Counted from the stretch's first letter, positions 1-9,417 are shown. The stretch: DNA of 64,000 nt from Prevotella herbatica (GCF_017347605.1 NZ_AP024484.1:3424501-3488500); one strand, 5' to 3'. A program made the numbers and translations. The notes: generated by a model from the letters alone, not told the origin.

Positions 1-616
1 ACTTTTCAGTCAAATAGACTCTCTTGAAGTAGTCATTAACAATGCAGGGTTTATGCTTACCGGACTTGTTGAAGAAACATCTATTGAATTGGGTAGACAG
101 CAATTTGAAACAAACTTTTGGGGAACAGTAAATCTCACAAACGAATTACTACCTTACCTCAGAAAGCAGAGACATGGAAAGATCATTACCACGGGTTCAT
201 TCTTTGGTTTAGTCGGACATCCAAGTGTAGCCTATTACGCTGCTTCAAAACATGCTTTGGAAGGCTATTTCAAATCATTGAGGTTTGAGTTGAATCTATT
301 CAATATCAAGGTAAGCATCATTGAACCGATGTATACCAAATCAAATCTTGAAAGTCACGGTGTTGTTGGTGATGGTAGAATTGCAGATTACGATTCACTT
401 AGGCATAACATCAGTTCCCTGTATAGCAGAGAGTTTGCCAAAGCTCCAGAACCAACAAATGTAATTAAGGCTGTAATGAAAATTATAAATGCAGTAAACC
501 CTAAATTCAGTTATCCTGTTGGTAAGGCAACATCGCTTATTCTTATATTGCAGCGTTTTGCTTACAAGACATTTGAAAGTATTGTTTTAAAGCTTATAAA
601 CTCTATTAAAAGATAG
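1..616 (+). CDS. Short-chain dehydrogenase/reductase, 5' partial
   Basis: C-terminal part of an SDR-family oxidoreductase; the reading frame is open from base 2, so the start lies before the window. Seen: an NNAG motif early in the fragment (structural motif after beta-4 of classical SDRs), TTGS with the likely catalytic serine, then YYAASK, which supplies the YxxxK catalytic tyrosine and lysine. The N-terminal TGxxxGIG nucleotide-binding motif is outside the window. Such enzymes move hydride between NAD(P)H and a carbonyl or alcohol in the cytosol; the substrate cannot be read. The basic C-terminal tail of about 40 residues is typical of SDRs acting on lipid-like substrates, which is only a hint. 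Confidence 0.9.
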   Translation, partial: LFSQIDSLEVVINNAGFMLTGLVEETSIELGRQQFETNFWGTVNLTNELLPYLRKQRHGKIITTGSFFGLVGHPSVAYYAASKHALEGYFKSLRFELNLFNIKVSIIEPMYTKSNLESHGVVGDGRIADYDSLRHNISSLYSREFAKAPEPTNVIKAVMKIINAVNPKFSYPVGKATSLILILQRFAYKTFESIVLKLINSIKR

Positions 617-1270
617 CCAGATGAATGTAGTTTAAGCTAGCATCCTTCAACACTACGTTACAACGAAAGAAAGCTTTCTGCTGAATGTTTCGAAAACTCA
701 CTGCTGCTCTGCTAAGTGAGATGCGCCTTGTATTAAGTGCAGATAATGTAGGCTTTTTTTATATATAAAATCCTGCATTATCTGCGTGATAATTCCCATT
801 TTTGTCATCTTTGTGACATCATTTTTTCTACCGTATTCTGCACTCCCCCATGCAGTTTCCTCCATTTTTTTTTGGTATATTGATTTATTTTTTATACCTT
901 TGGGAACATGATTAGTCATTATATGGATATTGTATTGTAAATAATTTGTGTAAATATCATACAAATTATCCTTTCTTTTTTATCGTAGATTTATTTTCGA
1001 TAAAGGAATTTATTCTAAAAAATATAATATCAATCAGCATGCGAAATTGAAAGTATAACCATACTTTTACGTGTGCAAAAAATAAAGACATGTGTGATAA
1101 CAAACAAACTATATAAGCTAAACTTACTATAAACTTAACAACCTGGACTTGCCTATAATAAGGCATATCCTCGTTTAAAATAAAATATGATAGACTGCTA
1201 CCGGCATGTTAGCTCATAATATTATGTTACAAACAAGACAATCAATATATAAACCAACATTAAAAAAGGA
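617..1270. other. Gene-free AT-rich stretch
   Basis: No convincing gene. Short open frames on the minus strand have no recognisable content. The only structure is an imperfect 14-bp inverted repeat at 739-752 and 772-785 (GCAGATAATGTAGG with its near-complement), which could act as a terminator for the dehydrogenase and resembles the CGCAGAT repeat found elsewhere in the window. No clear TAnnTTTG promoter was found before the KamA-like gene. Confidence 0.5.
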
Positions 1271-3379
1271 ATGCATATGAAACAAAAGAAAATGAAGCTC
1301 GCATCTAAAGATGTAAAGATCATGTTCGAAACCAATTTACAAAACATTCAGCAGATAGCTATATCGAGCTTAAGTGCTGATGATTTCAAACAACAACTAT
1401 TAAAAGATCTGCATCTAGAAGGAGAAATTCCATTATCACCAGATAAGGAAAACTTGAAACGACTTATTCTTCATGATGGCATGACAATCAAGGAGGCATC
1501 TACCGAAAAGATGATCAAATTAGAAACAATCACATGTCTATACAATTTTCTTACTGGCAAGGGAAATATTGAAGACTATAATCCTGATTTTCTGTTTGAT
1601 GTATATAAACAATTTGAGGAATCCACATGCAGTCAGTCAACATTACCAGATAAAAAGCAAATGATAAGGTGGATGAAAAGATGGGACTCTGGTACTGACT
1701 CGAAAATTATTGAAATAAGAAAAGAAAACAAGCAACGCATTATTAACCGATTGATTGAGCGAATTGATAAACATCAGTATGAGAAAAGCCGATATGCTTT
1801 TCCTCCTGGAATTAGTTTTATCGAGAAGCAAGAGATGGTTAACCAATGGTGGTCTGATTTCCGTTTTCATCTTTCTATGGCAGCTAGGAGCAGCAGAGAA
1901 CTCAACCACTTAATGGGGGATACGTTTTCAGATGAAATGAAAGCTATTTACCAAACAGCAAAGAAGAAGGGTATTCCTATTTTTGTCACTCCCTACTACC
2001 TTTCATTAATGGATATTTCCGAAAATAATTATGATGATGCAGCCTTGCGTTCCTATGTGTTCTATTCACAGAATTTGGTAGATACATTCGGTAATATAAA
2101 GGCTTGGGAAAAGGAAGACCAAGTAGAGGCTGGTAAGCCTAATGCTGCAGGCTGGCTCGTACCAGAGGGACACAATATTCATAGACGCTACCCAGAGGTC
2201 GCAATACTTATTCCTGACACGATAGGTAGAGCCTGTGGTGGTTTATGTGCATCATGTCAGCGACTCTACGATTTCCAGAGTGGTAGATTCAACTTCGATA
2301 TGGAAGCCTTGAAACCTAAGATAACTTGGGATAGCAAACTTAAACAACTAATGAAATATTTTCTTGAGGATAAACAACTTCGCGATATTCTTATTACTGG
2401 CGGTGATGCCCTTATGAGTCGAAACGCAAGCCTTAAAAAAATTCTTGAAGCTGTATACGTGATGGCTAAACAAAAGCATCATGACAACAAGAAAAGACCA
2501 TTAGGTGAAAAATATGCAGAGATACAACGTGTCAGACTTGGTACACGATTACCTGTATATCTCCCCATGCGCATCAATGATGAACTGATTACCATACTTT
2601 CTGATTTTAAGAAGAAAGCTATAAAAATTGGTATTTCCCAGTTTTTTATCCAGACTCATTTCCAAACTCCTTTAGAAATTACACCTGAGGTACGTGATGG
2701 TATAAGAAAATTGGATGCTGCTGGATGGACAGTTACCAATCAGTTGGTATATAATGTTGCTGCTTCAAGGCGAGGACACACGGCAAAATTAAGAAGGGAA
2801 CTTAACAAAATTGGTGTTCTTTGCTATTATACGTTCTCTGTAAAAGGTTTTGAAGAAAACCATGCTGTATTTACACCCAACAGCAGATCTCTACAAGAAC
2901 AGAAAGAAGAAAAGATATTTGGGCAAATCAATGCCACAGAGGCTAATCAACTCATTAAAAATCTTAATAATAATGGTTCACATGAGAAAGGTATTAACCA
3001 GATAGAAAAGAAATTCGATTTACCATTCCTTGCTACAGATAGAAACGTAATGAATCTTCCTGGAATTGGTAAAAGCATGACTTTCAATCTTGTAGCTATC
3101 ATGCCAGATGGATGCAGATTATTGGCATTCTCACATGACAGCACACGCCGACATAGTCCAGTCATAAGTGATATGCCTATCGTGTACATAAAAGAGAATA
3201 AATCTCTTGCTGAATACATCAGACAATTAAGCGATATGGGCGAAAAAATCTCAGACTATTCTTCTATATGGAAATATAACACAGGTAAGACCGAACCACG
3301 ATTCGCTTTCTACGAATATCCTAAACCTGCAGAAGAATATACAACTGATTATTCAAATATTGATCAGCAATCACATTAG
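1271..3379 (+). CDS. KamA-family radical SAM protein, about 700 residues
   Basis: Radical SAM protein of the lysine 2,3-aminomutase (KamA) group. Seen: CxxxC-x2-C at residues 322, 326 and 329 (the 4Fe-4S/SAM ligands), GGDAL at 377-381, and downstream RLGTRLPVYLP, a KamA-type strand. KamA itself is about 415 residues; here some 300 residues precede the cluster motif, helical and rich in Lys/Glu, with no domain I recognise. Family members move an amino group between C2 and C3 of lysine, glutamate or related substrates with PLP; whether this one binds PLP or which substrate it uses is not visible. ATG at 1271 is in frame with ATG at 1277; AAAAAAGGA lies just upstream and the spacing favours 1277. 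Convergent with the NRAMP gene. Confidence 0.85.
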   Translation: MHMKQKKMKLASKDVKIMFETNLQNIQQIAISSLSADDFKQQLLKDLHLEGEIPLSPDKENLKRLILHDGMTIKEASTEKMIKLETITCLYNFLTGKGNIEDYNPDFLFDVYKQFEESTCSQSTLPDKKQMIRWMKRWDSGTDSKIIEIRKENKQRIINRLIERIDKHQYEKSRYAFPPGISFIEKQEMVNQWWSDFRFHLSMAARSSRELNHLMGDTFSDEMKAIYQTAKKKGIPIFVTPYYLSLMDISENNYDDAALRSYVFYSQNLVDTFGNIKAWEKEDQVEAGKPNAAGWLVPEGHNIHRRYPEVAILIPDTIGRACGGLCASCQRLYDFQSGRFNFDMEALKPKITWDSKLKQLMKYFLEDKQLRDILITGGDALMSRNASLKKILEAVYVMAKQKHHDNKKRPLGEKYAEIQRVRLGTRLPVYLPMRINDELITILSDFKKKAIKIGISQFFIQTHFQTPLEITPEVRDGIRKLDAAGWTVTNQLVYNVAASRRGHTAKLRRELNKIGVLCYYTFSVKGFEENHAVFTPNSRSLQEQKEEKIFGQINATEANQLIKNLNNNGSHEKGINQIEKKFDLPFLATDRNVMNLPGIGKSMTFNLVAIMPDGCRLLAFSHDSTRRHSPVISDMPIVYIKENKSLAEYIRQLSDMGEKISDYSSIWKYNTGKTEPRFAFYEYPKPAEEYTTDYSNIDQQSH

Positions 3380-3419
3380 CATAACCTAAAGACACTTAAC
3401 AGGTCTGCTAATTCATATA

Positions 3420-3466
3420 AGAGGGGAAAATTTCAATACTTTATTTAGTTTGAAATTTTCCCCTCT
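3420..3466. terminator. Bidirectional terminator hairpin
   Basis: Perfect 17-bp inverted repeat (arms 3420-3436 and 3450-3466, reading AGAGGGGAAAATTTCAA and its complement) with a 13-base loop, placed between two convergent genes. The A/T-rich upper stem suits either direction. Confidence 0.8.
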
Positions 3467-3532
3467 AGCTCTTAACTACCGTAAAATTATTATTTTATCT
3501 TTCTCGTTGGCGATCACTCCGTCTTACTCCTA

Positions 3533-4792
3533 TTAAATATTTTCATAAAGTAACCATAGGTTTAATATTGTGACAATGCCAGCAAGAGAATACAGGAAAG
3601 CAGAATTCCATGGTCTGTTTGCGTATTTCCCCATCACCTGCTTGGAAGATGTAAGGCTCACCTGCAGAAATACCGTGAACGGTAATTGAATACTAAGTAT
3701 CATTTGTGATATCAGTAGGCACTTAAATGGATTGCTGATAAAGAAAATTATCAATAGCGATATGCCTAGAGATAGACAGATACCAATGATAGAGTGAGAG
3801 TCTTTGATATTGTATGACTCACCAAAAAGGCCTGCAAAGATACTGCCAGCAGCCATACCGCTGGTAATGGTACTTGATATGCCGGCTAGCAGAAGTGCTA
3901 TTGCAAAGATGTTAGCTGCGCTATTGCCAAGTAAAGGCGTAAGTAGAGACTGTGCCTGAGACAGTTCTTCTACATGGATACCATTGTGAAAGAATGTAGC
4001 TGCTGCAAGCAAAATCATTGCGCTGTTTATCGCCCACCCCACAATCATTGAAAATAATGTGTCAAAAAACTCATACTTCAATGTCTGTTGAATGTACTTG
4101 TCTGATCGTTTCTGGATTTGACGACTTTGAATGATTTCTGAATGCAAAAACAGATTATGAGGCATAATCACAGCGCCGAGCACACTCATGATAATCATCA
4201 TACTGCCTTGAGGTATGCTTGGCACTACCCATCCGTGTGTGGCTGCGCCCCAATCAATATGCACAAGGAAAAGTTCATAAATAAATGAGAGTCCTATCAC
4301 GGATACAAATTCAATGATGCCACGCTCCATTCTTTTATACGAATTCGTGAAGATCATAATCATTACTGTTACCGTGGTGAGTATCGATCCCCAGACAATA
4401 GGCACGTTGAATAGCATCTGCAGGGCGATAGCACCTCCAAGAATCTCAGCAAGTGATGTGGAAATACTAGCAAGCACGGCAGTGATGATAATCGGGCGTC
4501 CTATATATTTAGGCGTATATTTATCAGCAGCCTCACTAAGGCACAATCCTGTAACAATGCCAAGATGGGCAACGTTATGCTGTAGTGCAATCAGCATGAT
4601 TGTAGAGAGGGTGACTACCCAAAGAAGTGAATATCCGAAGTAGGAACCCGCTGCGAAATTGCTTGCCCAGTTGCCAGGATCAATGAAACCAACTGTGACT
4701 AGCAGTCCTGGTCCAATATATTTAAATATGTCAAACCCACCCAACACTCGCGGGTGTGTCTTACTTTTTAATTCTTTTATTATATTCATCAT
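3533..4792 (-). CDS. mntH: NRAMP-family Mn2+/Fe2+ transporter
   Basis: Proton-coupled divalent metal importer of the inner membrane, NRAMP/MntH family. Seen: DPGN at residues 38-41 in the first membrane helix and MPHN at 210-213 in the sixth, the two unwound segments that hold the metal; the residue three before the Met is Ala, as in manganese/iron members. The 419-residue length and about 11 hydrophobic segments match the family. Two adjacent ATGs (4792, 4789) are possible starts. The upstream 180 bp has no second gene. Shares its 3' terminator with the convergent KamA-like gene. Metal preference (Mn against Fe) is inferred from the family. Confidence 0.92.
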   Translation of the reverse strand: MMNIIKELKSKTHPRVLGGFDIFKYIGPGLLVTVGFIDPGNWASNFAAGSYFGYSLLWVVTLSTIMLIALQHNVAHLGIVTGLCLSEAADKYTPKYIGRPIIITAVLASISTSLAEILGGAIALQMLFNVPIVWGSILTTVTVMIMIFTNSYKRMERGIIEFVSVIGLSFIYELFLVHIDWGAATHGWVVPSIPQGSMMIIMSVLGAVIMPHNLFLHSEIIQSRQIQKRSDKYIQQTLKYEFFDTLFSMIVGWAINSAMILLAAATFFHNGIHVEELSQAQSLLTPLLGNSAANIFAIALLLAGISSTITSGMAAGSIFAGLFGESYNIKDSHSIIGICLSLGISLLIIFFISNPFKCLLISQMILSIQLPFTVFLQVSLTSSKQVMGKYANRPWNSAFLYSLAGIVTILNLWLLYENI

Positions 4793-4973
4793 GGTTGCGA
4801 AGATACAAATAAATTTTAAATGATACGTAATCTTTGCAGAAAAATACTAACTATTGGGGATGTAATTCGGTCGAAAGTAAACAATTACTTAGTCTGACTT
4901 CTCCAGTTTTCAGACAGATTTCGCATACTATCGGCAGTTACATTTTCTTAATTTGAATTTGCAGAAAACCACA

Positions 4974-5408
4974 TTATATTTCTGAGTTCAAATAAATAAT
5001 TCTACCATCACGTTTATCAATTCCTATTTCATAATACATAAATGGTTGATTATATGGTATTGCCTCTATACTCCATACATAACTATCTTCTAATAGTATT
5101 TTAAACGGCTCGGAATAAGCTATCTGATCTTTACCATATGTAGCAATTAATAGAGCATTACTTATTTCATAGGCAGTGGCCGCATCTGGCACGGCCCCTA
5201 CTTTATTGATATTTTTATAATTACTAATACGATATTTTAATGGTTCTAAGAGGGGAGCTTCCGTTCTTATCTCTCCATCATATTTATATTTTGTAATCTT
5301 GGGTGGTTCTGGTTTAGTTGAGAGAAAAAATCTCCCAATGACGATCCCAGATGATAATATAGCCAAAGATATAGCAACATTAACAAATAAAGATTTAGTA
5401 TTAATCAT
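4974..5408 (-). CDS. NTF2-fold immunity-like membrane protein, copy 3
   Basis: 144 residues: a short Lys-containing N-terminus, one membrane segment at about residues 9-29 ending GIVIGRFF, a proline-rich linker, and a C-terminal domain with the pattern VPDAATAYEISNALLIATYG...PFKILLED..VWSIEA...YYEIGIDKRDGRI. That pattern matches the NTF2-fold immunity family (Imm-NTF2-2 type) found with polymorphic toxins. It lacks a lipobox, so a membrane-anchored domain facing the periplasm is likely. Third of three tandem paralogues, three bases after the preceding copy, hence one operon. No toxin gene is adjacent. Family assignment is from motif memory; the immunity role is inference. Confidence 0.65.
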   Translation of the reverse strand: MINTKSLFVNVAISLAILSSGIVIGRFFLSTKPEPPKITKYKYDGEIRTEAPLLEPLKYRISNYKNINKVGAVPDAATAYEISNALLIATYGKDQIAYSEPFKILLEDSYVWSIEAIPYNQPFMYYEIGIDKRDGRIIYLNSEI

Positions 5409-5411
5409 AAG

Positions 5412-5849
5412 CTATTTTTTCACTAACAAATAAACAATTCTGCCATTACGTTTATCAATCGCAATATGGTAAGACAAATATCGTGTATCTAGTGATTGTG
5501 CCTCTATACTCCAAATATAACCATCTTCCAATTGTATTTTAAATGGCTTGTCATAATTTATTTTATCTTTACCAAATGCACGAATAAAGATAGTATTACT
5601 TATTTTATAAGCAGTAGCGACATTTGGTACTACACCAGTTTTATTAATATTATCAGAATTACTTCTACGATATTTTGGTAGTGGCATAGGGGGAGGGTCT
5701 CCCGTATTAATCTCTCCAGAATATACATATTTTATAATTTTGGGCGTTGGGAGCTTGATTGAGGGAAGATACTTACCTATAATGATCCCACATACAAATA
5801 TTACCAAAGACATGGCAACTTTCACAAATAAAGATTTAGTTTTCATCAT
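5412..5849 (-). CDS. NTF2-fold immunity-like membrane protein, copy 2
   Basis: 145-residue paralogue of its two neighbours with the same plan: N-terminal membrane segment (about residues 9-27, ending GIIIGKYL), proline-rich linker and NTF2-fold-like C-terminal domain (VPNVATAYKISNTIFIRAFG, IDKRNGRIVYL). It is the most diverged of the three in the C-terminal half, as expected if each copy binds a different partner. Lies in a tandem operon on the minus strand, 51 bp after copy 1 and 3 bp before copy 3. Confidence 0.65.
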   Translation of the reverse strand: MMKTKSLFVKVAMSLVIFVCGIIIGKYLPSIKLPTPKIIKYVYSGEINTGDPPPMPLPKYRRSNSDNINKTGVVPNVATAYKISNTIFIRAFGKDKINYDKPFKIQLEDGYIWSIEAQSLDTRYLSYHIAIDKRNGRIVYLLVKK

Positions 5850-5900
5850 TAGCTATTTTGTTTGGATTTTTAAATAGTTCACTACTTGTAAAATTTAATT

Positions 5901-6335
5901 CTATATTTCTACTGTCATATGATCAATTCTACCATCACGTTTATCAATTCCTATTTCGTAATAAAACAAAAAATCTGTATTTTGAGATTGTGCCCTTACA
6001 GTCCACATAAAACCATCTTGTAATTGTATACCAAAAGATTCGGAATAATCTATCTTATTTTTACCATATGTGGCAATTAATATAGCATTACCTATTTCAT
6101 AGGCTGTAGCGGCATCTGGCACCGCACCAACTTTATTAATATTCTTATAATTACTAATACGGTGATCTAGTGGCTTTTCAGGGGGGAAACCCGTTTTTAT
6201 CTCTCCCATATATTCATATTTTTTGGGGGGTGGTTCTGATTTAGCTGAGAGAAGAAACTTCCCTATAACTATCCCACATATCAATATTGCCAAAGATATA
6301 ACAACATTAACAAATAAAGATTTAGTTTTCATCAT
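5901..6335 (-). CDS. NTF2-fold immunity-like membrane protein, copy 1
   Basis: 144 residues and first gene of the three-copy tandem array. Membrane segment at about residues 9-28 (ICGIVIGKFLL), short linker, then VPDAATAYEIGNAILIATYG and GIDKRDGRI, the two best conserved stretches shared with copies 2 and 3. The N-terminal 25 residues are nearly identical in all three genes, so the array arose by tandem duplication with divergence centred in the folded domain. No cognate toxin or secretion gene is seen nearby. Confidence 0.65.
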   Translation of the reverse strand: MMKTKSLFVNVVISLAILICGIVIGKFLLSAKSEPPPKKYEYMGEIKTGFPPEKPLDHRISNYKNINKVGAVPDAATAYEIGNAILIATYGKNKIDYSESFGIQLQDGFMWTVRAQSQNTDFLFYYEIGIDKRDGRIDHMTVEI

Positions 6336-6452
6336 AAGCTATTCTGTTTGAATTTTTAAATTGTTCAATTATATAGGCTTATATGCGTTATTCTTAAATC
6401 ATAAAAAGAACAGAGAGCATAATAACCATTATATTTATTCTGGCATTAATAT

Positions 6453-6923
6453 TTAATGGATATAGGCATTAAAGTAAACTCTGCATCTAACAGTTCTACC
6501 ATCTTTTAAACCAGGTTTCCATTTTCCCATATTATTTATAATGTTTCTAATTCGACTGCTATATTCCGATTGCATTGATGTTTTTATTGTAATATTAGAA
6601 ACACGTCCGTCTTTTTCTACGACAAAGCTCATTATAATATGAAAAGGACGAAATCCTTTTTTTGTCTTTTTCCCAAATTGTTTGATTACATATTCTGGAT
6701 ATGCAACCCCTTTTTTAGAAAAATAAGGAAGTATATCTGGCTGTTCACATATAATAGAGTCCTTAGTACTCTCCATCACTGTATGATGCTGGATGCCATA
6801 AATTGGTAATATGAAGAAAGACAACACCATTACCAAAAATGATAGATGTATTTTCTCATCATTAATAATTCCAATAAGAATTTTAAATTGTCTGATGTGT
6901 AAGTAGAACTGTTTCATGGTCAT
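6453..6923 (-). CDS. TonB C-terminal-domain protein
   Basis: 156 residues with one membrane segment at about residues 28-45 and a C-terminal domain of the TonB type: VVEKDGRVSNITIKTS followed by WKPGLKDGRTVRCRVYF, the usual second half of the TonB CTD (WxPGxxxGxxV). The Pro/Lys-rich spacer that spans the periplasm in true TonB is very short here, and no exbB/exbD is adjacent. It may be an orphan energy transducer or a TonB-fold protein with another role. Start could also be Met3. Minus strand, downstream of nothing obvious; 117 bp separate it from the immunity array. Confidence 0.7.
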   Translation of the reverse strand: MTMKQFYLHIRQFKILIGIINDEKIHLSFLVMVLSFFILPIYGIQHHTVMESTKDSIICEQPDILPYFSKKGVAYPEYVIKQFGKKTKKGFRPFHIIMSFVVEKDGRVSNITIKTSMQSEYSSRIRNIINNMGKWKPGLKDGRTVRCRVYFNAYIH

Positions 6924-7062
6924 TTTAATTTCAGGTATTTATCTCATCTGAGAATAACTTATGAACGCAAAGTTACATAATTTTGAAGCTACTACCAAAT
7001 TATATTGCTAATCATTTTGATACAACTAATATAAGCACATTTTTTTAGAACAATACAGATAG

Positions 7063-7152
7063 CCTATTCTCACCCAGATTTCACTGATTTCCACAGAGTA
7101 GGTACAGCAGCACGAACTACATTATCTCACGCAGATTCACGCAGATAAACTA
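7063..7152. repeat. CTGCG/CGCAGAT repeat tract 1
   Basis: Degenerate copy of the window's dispersed repeat: GCCTATTCTCACCCAGATTT at the left, then CTCACGCAGATTCACGCAGAT. It fills most of the 284-bp gap between the TonB-like gene and the AbiE toxin. No coding content. Confidence 0.6.
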
Positions 7153-7207
7153 CAAACAATAATTTACCTATGTGAGAATTAAAATACTTATGATTGAAAT
7201 ATATGAA

Positions 7208-8230
7208 CTATCTTATAGTTCTTACTCTTTTTTGTAATTCCTGCATTCTCAGCATCAATTCATCAAATTCAAGAGACTTGCCATAGATAAAGAAGCGTTT
7301 CATGTCCACATAGTCCTGTGCCCAAGATTCACGTTCTTTCTCTGGTATCATGAAGCTGATTGTGGATGGGGCATGTAAATCGTAGTTTACATACTTTAGA
7401 GAATAGTACGTTCTTCTATGCTCAACAATGGAATCATATAGCGCACGATTCGCCAAGGCATCTTTTCCATAATCAGTATCCATCAACTTCTCAATATCAT
7501 ATAGGTGACGTGACATACGTATACTTCTTGGTTGATCCTTTTGGAATTCCTCTGCCAACAAAAAAATCTTTTCTAAGAAAGTACGTGTAGGCAAAACTGT
7601 TTTTATTTTACTATTAGCTCCGTTATCTTCACCTTCAAAGCCATCTTCGACAAAAGAATGGATATCTCTCAACTCCGAAGGTTCGTCCATCGAAAGACAA
7701 CTTATTTCAATCTTTACACGAGGAGGAATGTAATTAATTGTATCTTCTATAATCGATGGATAATTCAACAGAATCACAATTGGATCCTTATCTGAATCTA
7801 TTGGATGCCGTTCACCATCCTTATCTTGGATTTTTGTCACATTCTCTATTGTGTAACCAGAAATACCCATTTCTTTCAACCGAGCATCTAATTGAGCGGA
7901 AAGAGTCTCGTGGATATAAGTACGAGCTGTTTTACGCAATTTTTCACGTTGACTTTTACTCGTTTTTACAATATTAAAAAAAGAGTGACTTATGGCCAAA
8001 TCGATGTCTTCAGAAAAGCGTTCTATGATATTATAGCCTTTAGAAAGAGACGTACCACCTTTGAATATCAATGATTCTGAACAATCTGTTTGAAATAATG
8101 CCTTAAGAGTTATGGTCACCCACCAATCTTTTTCTATTGCAACCTGATTGACTCCAGGGTGTCCACTCTCAGTTTGTTGTAACATAGCTAGACGATCGAC
8201 AATACTGTTATTTAGCCATAATTTTTCCAT
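7208..8230 (-). CDS. AbiEii-type nucleotidyltransferase toxin
   Basis: 340-residue toxin of the AbiE type IV system. Seen: KGGTSLSK at about 57-64 and, after the usual spacing, FSEDIDL with DID at 75-77, the GG[ST]-x(n)-DxD nucleotidyltransferase signature. The KGGTSLSK lysine and a later EKIFLLAEEF segment are typical of the AbiEii/MenA-like group. Family members transfer nucleotides to a target (tRNA for MenA-type enzymes) and stop growth, often limiting phage spread; the target here is unknown. Second gene of a two-gene operon, four bases after the antitoxin. Confidence 0.9.
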   Translation of the reverse strand: MEKLWLNNSIVDRLAMLQQTESGHPGVNQVAIEKDWWVTITLKALFQTDCSESLIFKGGTSLSKGYNIIERFSEDIDLAISHSFFNIVKTSKSQREKLRKTARTYIHETLSAQLDARLKEMGISGYTIENVTKIQDKDGERHPIDSDKDPIVILLNYPSIIEDTINYIPPRVKIEISCLSMDEPSELRDIHSFVEDGFEGEDNGANSKIKTVLPTRTFLEKIFLLAEEFQKDQPRSIRMSRHLYDIEKLMDTDYGKDALANRALYDSIVEHRRTYYSLKYVNYDLHAPSTISFMIPEKERESWAQDYVDMKRFFIYGKSLEFDELMLRMQELQKRVRTIR

Positions 8231-8234
8231 TTCT

Positions 8235-8849
8235 CTAATTATTTACAAGCATAGGTTTTACTATTCTTTTCATCCAACCAGGCATTAGATCTATGTCTCT
8301 GCCAAGATTTTCCTTATCAGGCTCCTTTGAAATGAGTTCGCGAATAACCAGAAATTCCTCTTCACCAACATTATCTTGTTTTAGTGTCCTAAGGGCCTGA
8401 ACCAATAAGGCTATAAGTCGTGTGCTATAACAGAAATTTTTAGGTACACCACGTTTAAGTATAACTTGATGATTGCTTAATTTGATGGTTCTTTCACTGC
8501 CTGTAGTTAAATAGGTATAATTCATAGGTACTTGAGTAGAAAGCCCCAATGTATTCAAAGCCGTCATTCCAGAAGGTAATACTTCTGCTTTATCACGAAT
8601 AGCAATAGCCTGAACAATTTTTTCAACTGATGGAAATACCAAACCAAAACGGCTGTTTCTTGGTTTTACATATATTCCTTGAGAAATTTTGACTAATACT
8701 CCGGTACATGTCAATTCAGACAAGGTGCTCCCCACAAACTCAGCGTGATACTCAGGGAAGTCAGAACGAAATAAAACGCTATCTTCTGGTAATGCTTCTA
8801 TCCGTTCCTTAAGAGTAGTTTTCTCTATTATAGTATGTTCATCATTCAT
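8235..8849 (-). CDS. AbiEi-type antitoxin (DUF6088-like)
   Basis: 204 residues, immediately upstream of the AbiEii toxin. N-terminal half reads as a winged-helix region (ALPEDSVLFRSDFPEY...LSELTCTGVLVKISQGIYVKP), the AbiEi/DUF6088 arrangement; the C-terminal half (VLPSGMTALNTLGLSTQVP, GSERTIKL) is the usual antitoxin domain. AbiEi proteins repress their own promoter and counter the toxin. The frame stays open further upstream to a TTG at 8912, but that stretch overlaps the promoter; ATG 8849 is preceded by AAAGGTTAT and gives a leader of about 27 bases. Confidence 0.85.
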   Translation of the reverse strand: MNDEHTIIEKTTLKERIEALPEDSVLFRSDFPEYHAEFVGSTLSELTCTGVLVKISQGIYVKPRNSRFGLVFPSVEKIVQAIAIRDKAEVLPSGMTALNTLGLSTQVPMNYTYLTTGSERTIKLSNHQVILKRGVPKNFCYSTRLIALLVQALRTLKQDNVGEEEFLVIRELISKEPDKENLGRDIDLMPGWMKRIVKPMLVNN

Positions 8850-8882
8850 ATAACCTTTGAAATTTTGCTGATTTTTCAAATG

Positions 8883-8909
8883 CAAATATAAGCATTTATA
8901 TTTGAACAA
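8883..8909 (-). promoter_or_regulatory. Promoter of the abiE operon
   Basis: On the minus strand, TTG at -33 (8907-8909), 19-base spacer and TATATTTG at -7 (8883-8890), matching the Bacteroidetes TTTG/TAnnTTTG consensus. It fixes the antitoxin start at 8849. Confidence 0.7.
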
Positions 8910-9373
8910 CAATAAAAAAGCATGCGATTTTTAATTCTATTTAGCCATTTCTTAATAAGATATGCGTTGAAATATAAATGTTAGTATATTTACAACATCA
9001 ATTCAAGTGCCATAATAGCTTAGAATAACGTTTGCATTCTTAGACCACCATCAAAGATGATATGCGAAATGTGTTTCATTTGATTCATATAGTTTTAATT
9101 AATTATTATTTTGTGGATATTCAGTTAATTGTTTTTTAGTGTGATACACCTCTTTTGTTAATGTTTTACTTTACATATATCAACTTTGATTTAGATTGCG
9201 CGTATGAATATCATAATCATACATAGGAGCATCCTCGTTAGTCGATTTTAAATGGCACAATATAAGAGGTTGTATCATGTACATACTTTTGCCAATACAC
9301 TTGCAAAAGTACACAAAAAATAAGAAACAAGGTTGGTCTTACATATTTTTTTAAAGAATAATTCTAAACTATA
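8910..9373. other. Gene-free AT-rich stretch
   Basis: No gene seen. One 9-bp perfect inverted repeat (TACTTTTGC / GCAAAAGTA, about 9283-9310) of unknown role. Confidence 0.4.
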
Positions 9374-9410
9374 AAAATAAAAAGGGAAAATGAGCGTCAG
9401 CCCATTCCCC
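9374..9410 (-). terminator. Terminator after small peptide genes
   Basis: Minus-strand hairpin of GGGGAATGGGC with GCTCATTTTCCC (one bulge), directly followed by TTTTTAT. It closes the HU/small-peptide unit. Confidence 0.65.
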
Positions 9411-9417
9411 TCTGTTG

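Noticed and set aside
698-1166. Two minus-strand frames (88 and 66 codons)
   Set aside because: Composition is that of AT-rich non-coding DNA, no motif, no promoter.
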